Shown here in pieces: positions 1-5,847 of a stretch of 6,323 nucleotides of DNA. Positions within the stretch are counted from its first letter, which is position 1, and each line of letters opens with the position of its first letter. Location of the stretch: positions 1-6,323 of the forward strand of contig JAFNZX010000304.1 in NCBI GenBank assembly GCA_017382615.1, written 5' to 3'. This stretch comes from Clostridia bacterium. Lineage in GTDB: Bacteria > Bacillota > Clostridia > Oscillospirales > CAG-272. The position numbers and the translations under genes were made by a program. The notes beneath the pieces are model-generated. The model did no database searches. It was given only the letters and a program-made list of their open reading frames with translations, and was not told where the DNA came from.

Positions 1-36
1 ACGGAAACGGTTTTCTCACATAAACAATTATGCATG

Positions 37-60
37 GCGCGGGATGGTTACATCCCGCGC
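37..60. repeat. Perfect 10-bp inverted repeat (hairpin)
   Basis: GCGCGGGATG (37-46) and CATCCCGCGC (51-60) are exact reverse complements around a 4-nt loop, GTTA. This would be a very stable RNA hairpin on either strand. Neither side carries a clear T-run: TATATCTT follows on the plus strand and CATGCATAATTG on the minus strand. It is therefore not a textbook terminator. It could be a weak terminator for a gene ending left of the window, a second backup hairpin behind the 72-99 terminator, or a dispersed palindromic element. The inverted repeat is directly visible; its role is unknown. Confidence 0.6.
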
Positions 61-68
61 TATATCTT

Positions 69-99
69 AAAAAACGGGGCTGATTTTTCAGCCCCGTTT
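69..99 (-). terminator. Rho-independent terminator after the ThuA-like gene
   Basis: AAACGGGGCTGA (72-83) and TCAGCCCCGTTT (88-99) form a perfect 12-bp stem with a TTTT/AAAA tetraloop. Read on the minus strand, the descending arm runs into a T-run (TTTTTT across 74-69). The hairpin begins about 10 nt past the stop codon of the ThuA-like gene. This is the expected end of the two-gene MBL/ThuA transcript. On the plus strand only TTTGGGTTATTTAT follows, so any termination in that direction would be weaker. Confidence 0.92.
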
Positions 100-109
100 G
101 GGTTATTTA

Positions 110-853
110 TCATTTGTTAAACTCGTCAATCGGCTTATACTGCATCATGGGTGCGCCTTCGGGGATGTCATAGCCAAACTCTGCAGGCTTTGCCCAGCGG
201 ACGGCATTGGTGATGATCTTTTGCACGTACTCGTTGTGATAAGAGGGGCAGGACTCGTGACCGGGCTGGAAGTAGAACACCTTACCCGCGCCGCGCAGGT
301 AGCAAAGACCGCTGCGGAAGATAAAGCCGTCCTCAAACCAAGAGCCGAATACCAGCGCGTCGGGCTGCGGTACGTAGAAGGGCTCGCAGTAAAGCTCCTC
401 GGTCGTTAAGGTAAAGTGATCGGGAATGCCCTGAGCAATAGGATGAGAGGGAAGCAGATTCCAAACGACTTCCTTTTGGTCGCGTCCCCAGGAGAGATTG
501 CCATTGGTGCCTACGACTTGACGGAATACCTTGGAGTGATGACCCGAGTGCAGCACGATAAGCCCCATGCCCTTGGTGTACACGCGATGACGGATGCGCT
601 CTACCAGATCGTCGGGTACCTCGTGGTGCGCCATGTGACCCCACCAGATCAGCACGTCGGTGTTGTTGAGTACGTCGTCGGGCAAGCCGTTATCGGGATC
701 ATCCAGGGCAGCTAAGGTAACCTCAATGTCGTCCTGCGTTTCAAGAAACTGCTTGATCAAGCCGTGAATGCCGTCGGGGTAGATCGACTTGACGTATTCG
801 TTGCTTTTTTCGTGGCGGAACTCATTCCATGCCGTAACTCTGATTTTAGCCAT
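110..853 (-). CDS. ThuA-like domain protein (trehalose utilization family)
   Basis: This 247-aa protein resembles the ThuA family, which has a class I glutamine-amidotransferase-like fold. It has no signal peptide or membrane segment and is likely cytosolic. Visible family features are an N-terminal strand with WNEFRHE (residues 9-15), DVLIWWGHMAHHEVPD (66-81), GLIVLHSGHHSKVF (97-110), a central GTNGNLSW segment (115-122), and YFQPGHE (194-200) before a C-terminal helix ending NAVRWA. The first ATG, at 853, is preceded by AAGGAGA (866-860) with 6-nt spacing, so the start is well supported. It lies 23 nt behind the metallo-hydrolase gene and is probably cotranscribed with it. ThuA proteins were first linked to trehalose or related disaccharide catabolism in rhizobia, but many homologues have unknown substrates. 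Trehalose specificity should not be assumed. The family assignment is firm; the function is open. Confidence 0.88.
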   Translation of the reverse strand: MAKIRVTAWNEFRHEKSNEYVKSIYPDGIHGLIKQFLETQDDIEVTLAALDDPDNGLPDDVLNNTDVLIWWGHMAHHEVPDDLVERIRHRVYTKGMGLIVLHSGHHSKVFRQVVGTNGNLSWGRDQKEVVWNLLPSHPIAQGIPDHFTLTTEELYCEPFYVPQPDALVFGSWFEDGFIFRSGLCYLRGAGKVFYFQPGHESCPSYHNEYVQKIITNAVRWAKPAEFGYDIPEGAPMMQYKPIDEFNK

Positions 854-876
854 ACTCTTTCTCCTTTATGTATGCA

Positions 877-1662
877 TTAAATTTCAATTTGTAAGCCGTC
901 GTAGGCGGGGGTGACGTTCATTGGCTCTAAGAACTTAACAAGGGATTCGTGATCGGTGTGCAGCGTGCGCGCCATGTGCGAGACGTAATACTTGACGTCG
1001 GGCGCAAAGCGATTGTATTTGCGGAACATTTTCAGCATGATATCCAGCATTTCGGGGGTGTTATGCTCAAAAATGCGCCAATCATAGGTGGCGATCTCAC
1101 CGCAGGTCAGCTCTAGCACCAAGGCGTTGATGGGCTTGTCGCGCATGAAATTCCATGTGTCGGTGGGCAGCCACGCGCTGTCGCAGCCGTAGAACAGAAT
1201 GCGACCATCGCGCTCCACCAAATAGGTGCGTGCAATCTCGCCCGGCGTGGCAAAATGGTTGGAGCGCAAGGGAGTGACCTTGTAGCCGCCAATATCGTAG
1301 GTCTTGCCGATCTCCGTAGAGCGGAAATTGATGCCGAACACGCCGTCATTGCCCAGCTTCTCGCCAAGCACCTTCATGCATTCGGGGGAGCACCAAAGCG
1401 TGCAATCGCGGTCGCGGCAAAGGCGCACGACAGTCTCGGGGCAGAAGTGGTCGCCGTGCGAGTGGGTGACGATGATGTTCTTGACACCGTCAAGCAGGTC
1501 GGGCGTACCGTTCTTTTCTGCAAAATGGAAAACGTGAGGTCCCGGATCGATCAGCAGCGTGCCGTCGATCAGTGCGGAAGAATTGCGGCGAAAGAAGGGC
1601 ATGCTGTCGTATGCGGCAATGTTCCAGTCGGCAGCGCCCGTTCCGAGAAATGTCAGTTTCAT
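877..1662 (-). CDS. Metallo-beta-lactamase-fold metal-dependent hydrolase
   Basis: This 261-aa cytosolic protein has the metallo-beta-lactamase fold. It opens with MKLTFLGTGAADW, a typical first strand and glycine loop of the PhnP / RNase Z-like MBL branch, followed by SSALIDGTLLIDPGP (28-42). The metal-binding signature THSHGDH is at residues 66-72 (H67, H69, D71, H72). Further likely ligands are H136 in RSNHF, D161 in LFYGCDSAW, and a C-terminal histidine in SHMARTLHTDH, best H229. A metal-dependent phosphodiesterase or related ester hydrolase is the likely class; the substrate is unknown. The frame is open to an ATG at 1719, but the ATG at 1662 is chosen. It matches the family N-terminus and has AAGGAGG (1674-1668) 5 nt upstream, whereas the longer start would lie on the -35 element of the promoter. 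It is the first gene of a two-gene unit with the ThuA-like gene. Confidence 0.9.
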   Translation of the reverse strand: MKLTFLGTGAADWNIAAYDSMPFFRRNSSALIDGTLLIDPGPHVFHFAEKNGTPDLLDGVKNIIVTHSHGDHFCPETVVRLCRDRDCTLWCSPECMKVLGEKLGNDGVFGINFRSTEIGKTYDIGGYKVTPLRSNHFATPGEIARTYLVERDGRILFYGCDSAWLPTDTWNFMRDKPINALVLELTCGEIATYDWRIFEHNTPEMLDIMLKMFRKYNRFAPDVKYYVSHMARTLHTDHESLVKFLEPMNVTPAYDGLQIEI

Positions 1663-1690
1663 AGTTGCCTCCTTGCATGTGTATGTGTTT

Positions 1691-1719
1691 ATTATACAAT
1701 AAAACATCGGATATTGCAA
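1691..1719 (-). promoter_or_regulatory. Sigma-A promoter of the MBL/ThuA unit
   Basis: On the minus strand, TTGCAA (1719-1714) is followed by exactly 17 nt and a perfect TATAAT (1696-1691). The predicted transcription start is near 1684, giving a leader of about 22 nt that carries the AAGGAGG site of the MBL gene. Together with the terminator just upstream (1758-1788), this makes the two downstream genes an independent unit. The hexamers and spacer length are identical to the promoter at 5702-5730. Confidence 0.85.
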
Positions 1720-1750
1720 GACCTATCGTGAAAATTGCCATGAGAAATAT

Positions 1751-1788
1751 AAAAAAGAAGGGTTACTTTTATTGCGAAAGTAACCCTT
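1751..1788 (-). terminator. Rho-independent terminator of the dGTPase-DHH-DHH-surE operon
   Basis: AAGGGTTACTTT (1758-1769) and AAAGTAACCCTT (1777-1788) form a perfect 12-bp stem with a 7-nt loop. On the minus strand the stem is followed by C and then TTTTTT (1756-1751). It begins 6 nt past the surE stop codon. It separates the upstream four-gene operon from the downstream promoter at 1691-1719. Confidence 0.92.
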
Positions 1789-1794
1789 GCATTT

Positions 1795-2523
1795 TTATTG
1801 GTTGAGATATCCCGCAAGCTTTTTATAGAGTGCGAGATTGGTGCGGTCGGTTTGCATGGGGGTGACGGACACGTAGCCGTTCATCACGCAGTCGGTGTCA
1901 AGATCAAGATTCTTGGTGTTCTCAAAAATAAACTGCCCCACCTGCGTATAAGTGCCGTTGCCCATATCCACCCATTCGTCTGAATAGCGTGCCTTGCCCT
2001 GATGGGTAATGCGGATGCCCTGGGGATTTTCGGGGATATTGACGTTGTAAACGTCGTTGATGGCAAACAGGTTGTTGCGCTCAATGAACTTGTATACGTA
2101 GTCCAGCTGCTCCAGCGCTGCTTGCAGGGTAGAAGGGGATGTGGAGATCGCCAAGCCGTTGACGCCCTGCGCTGCAGCCTCCATAACCGAGCCTACCGTG
2201 CCGGAGTATACAATATCCTGCCCGATGTTATAGCCGCGGTTGATGCCGGAAATGACCAGATCGTACTTTCTGCCAAGACCGATAATGCCAAAGCGCACGC
2301 AATCGGCAGGGGTGGAGTCCACCGCATAAGCCTCCACCTCGGGGAAAAGATCGTATTTGCTCACGGCAATGGGGTGGAAAATGTCAATGCCCTGGCTCTT
2401 ACCGCTCTGCTCGTGCAAGGGGGCGCATACTGTGACCTCGCCGTATTTGCAAGCCCACTTGACAAGTCCCAAAAGTCCATCGGCTTTGATGCCGTCGTCG
2501 TTTGTAATCAGAATTCTCATCAT
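1795..2523 (-). CDS. surE: 5'/3'-nucleotidase SurE
   Basis: This 242-aa protein is close to the usual SurE length of about 250. SurE is a cytosolic metal-dependent phosphatase that removes phosphate from nucleoside 5'- and 3'-monophosphates; some members also cut short polyphosphate. Hallmarks are RILITNDDGI near the N-terminus (metal ligands D9 and D10), APLHEQSG (34-41, ligand S40), VDSTPADCV (68-76), and SGINRGYNIGQDIVYSGTVGS split over 92-112 (ligand N95; the YSGTVGS loop is typical). Two adjacent ATG codons are possible starts. The one at 2523 overlaps the preceding TGA by 4 nt and sits 6 nt from GAGGG (2534-2530). The one at 2520 gives the family-typical MRIL start and the D8/D9/S39 numbering known for E. 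coli SurE. A longer open frame up to 2628 lies inside the DHH gene and is not used. It is the last gene of the operon, and its translation is probably coupled to the DHH gene before it. Confidence 0.95.
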   Translation of the reverse strand: MMRILITNDDGIKADGLLGLVKWACKYGEVTVCAPLHEQSGKSQGIDIFHPIAVSKYDLFPEVEAYAVDSTPADCVRFGIIGLGRKYDLVISGINRGYNIGQDIVYSGTVGSVMEAAAQGVNGLAISTSPSTLQAALEQLDYVYKFIERNNLFAINDVYNVNIPENPQGIRITHQGKARYSDEWVDMGNGTYTQVGQFIFENTKNLDLDTDCVMNGYVSVTPMQTDRTNLALYKKLAGYLNQ

Positions 2524-3491
2524 AACCAGCCCTCGTTTTCTGCCTTGTACTTGGCAAGTGTTGCGTCGGCTTCCTTGACAAGCTTGTTTGCCTCGCGTCT
2601 GGAGTGCACGGTTGCACCGCTTGCGCAAGCGTGACCGCCGCCGCTATAACGCTCGGCAATCTGATTGACCGTGACAAAACGGGAGCGCAAGCGCACGCGG
2701 ATCTCGGTTTCGTGCTCGATAAAGATGATCCAGATCAGGCTGCCCTTAATGCAGTCCATCAGAGATACCGCAGCGGCTGCCTGCTCGTGCGAGAGTCCGT
2801 ACTTTTCCATGGTTGCGCGGCTGACGTACAGATACGCCACGCCCGCGTCGGTCATTTTCATGTTCTTATAGACGTAGGATTTGAACTTGAAGCTCTCCAG
2901 ATCCTGCATATAGAGGTGCGCGTAAAGCACGTCGGTATCAATGCCGAGGTCAAGCAGCATACCCGCCATGCGCATGGTATCGCCCGATACGCTGCGGAAG
3001 CGGAAACGACCCGAATCGGTAACCATACCGGTGTAGAGATACGTAGCAGCCTCGGTGTCGATCTTGAGCTGATCCTTGAAGGCAAAATAGAACTTTGCTA
3101 CCATTTCACAGCAAGAGGAGGCGTCCTCCTCCACCCACACAAGGTCGCCGTAGGGGCAGACGTTGATGTGGTGATCGATCTTGATCAGCTCCTTGCAAAG
3201 TGCGTACTTCTTGTTGGAAATGCGCGCATCGGTACCGGTGTCCAGCACGATGCCGAGAGCACCCTCGTACAGCTCGTCCGCGATGGGCTCGTCGTCCCTC
3301 CCGAGAAACTCCAGGTAATCTGCGTGCTCGTCGTCGATCAGATATACCTGCTTTTCAGGCCAGGTCAGGGAAATGATGGCTTTCAGACCCTTGGTCGCAC
3401 CCACGCAGTCACCGTCGTTGCGCACGTGACGGAACAGCATGATGCGGTCGTATTCTTGGATTTTATCAAAAATTTGCTGTAAAACCTGCAT
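2520..3491 (-). CDS. DHH/DHHA1 family phosphoesterase (NrnA-like), second paralogue
   Basis: This 323-aa protein has the two-domain architecture of NrnA, the Firmicute nanoRNase / 3'-phosphoadenosine-5'-phosphate phosphatase, at near the usual length of about 315. The N-terminal DHH domain shows H22 and D26-G-D28 (RHVRNDGDCVG), D84-T (DTGTDARIS, with R90), the D106-H-H signature (IKIDHHIN), SSCCEM (125-130) and TGMVTDSGRFR (154-164). The C-terminal DHHA1 domain contains GGGH at 284-287 within YSGGGHACASGAT, which binds substrate in the family. Motif I is unusual: the common PDGDAxGS reads NDGDCVGA, though the metal-binding Asp residues remain. It follows its paralogue with a TAATG overlap of 1 nt and has AGGAGG (3506-3501) 9 nt upstream of the ATG. 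It likely cuts short oligonucleotides or related phosphoesters to nucleoside monophosphates, which SurE could then use. The family is certain; the exact substrate is not. Confidence 0.92.
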   Translation of the reverse strand: MQVLQQIFDKIQEYDRIMLFRHVRNDGDCVGATKGLKAIISLTWPEKQVYLIDDEHADYLEFLGRDDEPIADELYEGALGIVLDTGTDARISNKKYALCKELIKIDHHINVCPYGDLVWVEEDASSCCEMVAKFYFAFKDQLKIDTEAATYLYTGMVTDSGRFRFRSVSGDTMRMAGMLLDLGIDTDVLYAHLYMQDLESFKFKSYVYKNMKMTDAGVAYLYVSRATMEKYGLSHEQAAAAVSLMDCIKGSLIWIIFIEHETEIRVRLRSRFVTVNQIAERYSGGGHACASGATVHSRREANKLVKEADATLAKYKAENEGWL

Positions 3492-4435
3492 TATGCGTTA
3501 CCTCCTGCTGCCATTGCGTCCAGCTCTGCAAGCATTTGCATTGCCATGTCGCGATCCTTGAGCGTTGCGCCGCTTGCCTTGACGTGTCCGCCGCCACCGT
3601 ACTTGACCGCTACTTGGTTGATGTTGTACTTTGAGGAGCGCAGCTCGCAAAGCACGCCGTCGTCGGTTTCGGTAAAGTTGACCCAAATATCCACACCGCG
3701 AATCTCACCCATGGTGTTGACCATGCCGCGCGAAACGGTAAAGGTATCCGCACCGGTTTCGGCAAGCTCCTCCTTGGTGGTGTAGATGTAACCCACCTTG
3801 TGCTCGGTGAATTGAATTTTGAGCACGAAGGAGGCGCGCAGACGAATGAAAGAGAAGTCGTCCGCGTACAGATTGCGGTAAATATCATTGGTATCAAAGG
3901 GGATCTGCTTCAAAAATGACGCAAGACGGAAGGTGTTTGCGCTGGTGGAATCGTAGCGGAAGCGACCCGAGTCGGTCACCATACCGGTATACAGTGACTT
4001 AGCGGCAAGAGGAGAGAGCGTCAGCCCGCTCTCGATGGCAAACTCGGTGATAAGTCCGCAGCAGCTTTCGTAAGAGGAATCGGTGACCTCAATGTCTGCA
4101 ATGGTTTCGCAGAACAAGTGGTGGTCAATGCGCGCAGATACGTGCGCCGTGGTGTAGCGATCGTCTGAGATCAGGGCTTTTGCCGAGGTGTCCAGCACAA
4201 TGGCAAGTGCGTCCGCGTAGTCCTCATCTGCTACCTCGTCCATGATGCTGTCCTCCATAAACGCAAAACGCTTGGCAGGGTCACCCACAACCAGCACGCG
4301 TTTGTCGGGAAAGTTCGCTTTAATGATGTGCTTGAGTCCGATCTGGCTACCCATCGCGTCACCGTCGGGATTGGTATGACGGTGAATGATCACGGTGTCA
4401 TGGCAGCGGATCTGCTCCAGAAGTTTTTCAAACAT
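3491..4435 (-). CDS. DHH/DHHA1 family phosphoesterase (NrnA-like), first paralogue
   Basis: This 314-aa DHH-DHHA1 protein is almost exactly the length of B. subtilis NrnA. Motif I is canonical: H20 and D24-G-D26 in RHTNPDGDAMGS. D82-T is in LDTSAKALIS, D104-H-H in ARIDHHLF, SSYESCCG follows at 120-127, and TGMVTDSGRFR at 150-160. The DHHA1 substrate loop is GGGGH (280-284) in YGGGGHVKASGAT. The arginine that often ends the DTxxxxR segment is a leucine here (L88), whereas the neighbouring paralogue keeps R90. NrnA enzymes need Mn2+, degrade 2-5-nt RNA from the end and/or remove the 3'-phosphate from pAp; c-di-nucleotide phosphodiesterases of the same fold also exist. The start at 4435 has AAAGGAG (4448-4442) 6 nt upstream, partly overlapping the stop codon of the HD gene. 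It is the second gene of the operon, and its own 3' end carries the ribosome site of the next gene. Confidence 0.93.
   Translation of the reverse strand: MFEKLLEQIRCHDTVIIHRHTNPDGDAMGSQIGLKHIIKANFPDKRVLVVGDPAKRFAFMEDSIMDEVADEDYADALAIVLDTSAKALISDDRYTTAHVSARIDHHLFCETIADIEVTDSSYESCCGLITEFAIESGLTLSPLAAKSLYTGMVTDSGRFRYDSTSANTFRLASFLKQIPFDTNDIYRNLYADDFSFIRLRASFVLKIQFTEHKVGYIYTTKEELAETGADTFTVSRGMVNTMGEIRGVDIWVNFTETDDGVLCELRSSKYNINQVAVKYGGGGHVKASGATLKDRDMAMQMLAELDAMAAGGNA
3501..3506 (-). promoter_or_regulatory. Ribosome binding site inside the upstream DHH gene
   Basis: AGGAGG on the minus strand lies within the last codons of the first DHH paralogue and is 9 nt from the ATG at 3491. That ATG shares one base with the upstream stop codon (TAATG). 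The arrangement favours coupled translation and matched amounts of the two paralogues. Confidence 0.8.
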
Positions 4436-4446
4436 ATATATCTCCT

Positions 4447-5652
4447 TTAATTTTGATCAAAATAACCGGTGTATTCCACGCGCAGCTTGCTTTTGGGGAA
4501 CAGATAGCGGTGCAGCTCCACAAAGTAGGTCTCTGTCATGCTTGCAATGTAGTCTACCACGATCTGATTGTATTCCTCGTGCTCGTACGGGCGCGTGCGC
4601 TTGTAGTGAATTTTCGCAAGGTAGTCCATGTGATGCGTAAAGATGGGGGATGCCTTGTTGCCCGCGCGCAGATCGTCCAAGCACTGACCGTAGATCTCTG
4701 CCATCATGGGCTTTGCCGTGCCCTCAAGGTTCGCCTTGGGAGCGGCGTAGTTGTAAATCATGCGGTAATTGGCTGCCTTGGAGTCTACAAGCGCCTTGAA
4801 ATGACGCGCATCCAGCGCGATATAGGGCTTGCCGTAGCTGTTTTCAATGATGTTGACCACCAAATTGTTGATGATCTCGGCATTGATCGAGCCAATGTCC
4901 TCGTTAAAGAACAGCGATTCGGGCACAACGCCTGCGCGGTCTGCGTCCTGTCTGTCCTTGCCAAGATAAGCAATGATGTCGGAAACACGCACCACAATGG
5001 CTTCCAGCGTACCGGGGACAATGGAGTTGGCATAACCGGGCTCGGTGTAGCAACGCTCGATCATGCGGTCAAATTCCGCAAAGCTGCCTATGGGCTGCGG
5101 CTCAAATTTCATCATCTCCACCTCACCGTTGTGCGTGGCGATGCCGTGCAGCGTCTGCAGGCTGATGTTGTAGGGAAACATGACGTCCAGCACGCGCACC
5201 GAGTGCACGTTGTGGAAGAAGAAACGCCCCGTGTGCTTGTGGTAAAGCTCGCAAAGATACGCCTCACCCGAATGGGCAAAGGGCGGGTGACCGATGTCGT
5301 GTCCCAGTGCAATGGCTTCAATTAAGTTCAAATTGAGCCCAAGCGCCGCACCGATGGTGCGAGAGATACGGGAAACCAGCTGCACGTGCAGGCTGCGGCG
5401 GGTGATGTCGTCGTTCTTGATCAGCGAGAACACCTGCGTTTTGTCGGTGTCTCGGGTATAAAAGGGGCAATGCAATATTTTGTCAATGTCGTGCACGAAC
5501 GGGGGACGCCAGATGCTTGCGTTGTCTGTCGGGATGCTTTTGCGCCTGATCACGCTTGCGCTGTCGTATCCCATGCGTGCCTCGGCGCCCTCCTGGCGAT
5601 CAAGTGCCATGCGCGCAACCAATTCGGGGGATAAAACCTCGTATTTCGGCAT
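4447..5652 (-). CDS. HD-domain deoxyguanosinetriphosphate triphosphohydrolase-like protein (dGTPase-like)
   Basis: This 401-aa cytosolic HD-superfamily protein is of the dGTPase / dNTP triphosphohydrolase type. That family converts a (d)NTP to a nucleoside plus tripolyphosphate. The N-terminal half carries IHCPFYTRDTDKTQVF-like sequence (60-75; the family core is KTQVF). The metal-binding set is H89 in RRSLHVQLVSRISRTIG, H118-D119 in ALGHDIGHPPFAHSGE with H122, H126 and E130 nearby, and D225 in VRVSDIIAYLGKD. FFHNVHSVRVL (145-155) matches the conserved FxHNxxSxRxL segment. The C-terminal part (about 240-401) is less conserved. Nucleotide preference and allosteric activation cannot be read; related Firmicute proteins are often labelled dGTPase-like for this reason. 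The ATG at 5652 has AGAGG (5663-5659) 6 nt upstream and a consensus promoter about 50 nt upstream. It is the first gene of the operon, 11 nt before the first DHH gene. Confidence 0.93.
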   Translation of the reverse strand: MPKYEVLSPELVARMALDRQEGAEARMGYDSASVIRRKSIPTDNASIWRPPFVHDIDKILHCPFYTRDTDKTQVFSLIKNDDITRRSLHVQLVSRISRTIGAALGLNLNLIEAIALGHDIGHPPFAHSGEAYLCELYHKHTGRFFFHNVHSVRVLDVMFPYNISLQTLHGIATHNGEVEMMKFEPQPIGSFAEFDRMIERCYTEPGYANSIVPGTLEAIVVRVSDIIAYLGKDRQDADRAGVVPESLFFNEDIGSINAEIINNLVVNIIENSYGKPYIALDARHFKALVDSKAANYRMIYNYAAPKANLEGTAKPMMAEIYGQCLDDLRAGNKASPIFTHHMDYLAKIHYKRTRPYEHEEYNQIVVDYIASMTETYFVELHRYLFPKSKLRVEYTGYFDQN

Positions 5653-5679
5653 ACGTTACCTCTTTTTTGTATGTAATGT

Positions 5680-5696
5680 GTTGAAACATGCTCAAC
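5680..5696 (-). promoter_or_regulatory. Small dyad at the predicted transcription start of the operon
   Basis: GTTGA (5680-5684) and TCAAC (5692-5696) are 5-bp inverted arms around a 7-nt loop. The predicted +1 of the 5702-5730 promoter is near 5695. The dyad could be a short 5'-end hairpin that stabilises the message, or a weak operator. The stem is short and may be chance. Confidence 0.3.
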
Positions 5697-5701
5697 GTAT
5701 C

Positions 5702-5730
5702 ATTATACTACAAATCGAAGAAAATTGCAA
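5702..5730 (-). promoter_or_regulatory. Sigma-A promoter of the dGTPase-DHH-DHH-surE operon
   Basis: On the minus strand, TTGCAA (5730-5725) is separated by exactly 17 nt from a perfect TATAAT (5707-5702). Transcription should start near 5695, leaving a leader of about 43 nt before the ATG at 5652. The DNA upstream of the -35 is A/T-rich and may act as an UP element. No other good promoter is visible before the terminator at 1758-1788, so the four genes probably depend on this one. Confidence 0.87.
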
Positions 5731-5744
5731 ACCTTTTTTGCAAA

Positions 5745-5763
5745 GAAAATGCAGGAAAATGCA
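5745..5763. repeat. Phased direct repeats GAAAATGCA upstream of the operon promoter
   Basis: GAAAATGCA occurs at 5745-5753 and again at 5755-5763, a 10-bp period. A related GAAAATTGCA is at 5720-5729, overlapping the -35 box. TGCA cores fall at 5726, 5739, 5750 and 5760, spaced 13, 11 and 10 bp, close to one helical turn. The repeats are directly visible. An operator role for an unknown regulator is inference; an A/T-rich UP element is the simpler alternative. Confidence 0.45.
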
Positions 5764-5831
5764 ATCTTGTAGTATCGCACAAAATGCCAAGGGAGAATTT
5801 GTGAAAAAAGATGTTTGTGCGAGCGCGAATT

Positions 5832-5843
5832 GGGGGCGCCCCC
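5832..5843. repeat. 12-bp GC palindrome
   Basis: GGGGGCGCCCCC is a perfect self-complementary sequence without a loop. It sits directly at the left edge of the CATCCTGAGC-type repeat and may belong to it. No T-run follows on either strand, so it is not a terminator. Confidence 0.5.
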
Positions 5844-5847
5844 CGAG

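Noticed and set aside
1663..1719. N-terminal extension of the MBL hydrolase to an upstream ATG
   Set aside because: It would start inside the -35 box of the promoter and upstream of the predicted transcription start. The internal ATG at 1662 has AAGGAGG at good spacing and matches the family N-terminus.
2524..2628. N-terminal extension of SurE by 35 residues
   Set aside because: The extra residues are basic, lie out of frame in the DHH gene and are absent from the SurE family, which starts directly with MRIL-like sequence.
2604..3482. Long plus-strand open frame of 292 codons
   Set aside because: It lies fully antisense to the DHH gene, which has every family motif. It has no ribosome site and no recognisable protein features; it is a codon-bias shadow.
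4453..5325. Long plus-strand open frame of 290 codons
   Set aside because: It is antisense to the HD dGTPase-like gene, is rich in V/H/A typical of shadow frames, and has no domain motifs.
5653..5701. Riboswitch or attenuator in the operon leader
   Set aside because: The predicted leader is only about 43 nt, with one 5-bp dyad and no terminator-like structure, which is too short for known riboswitch classes.
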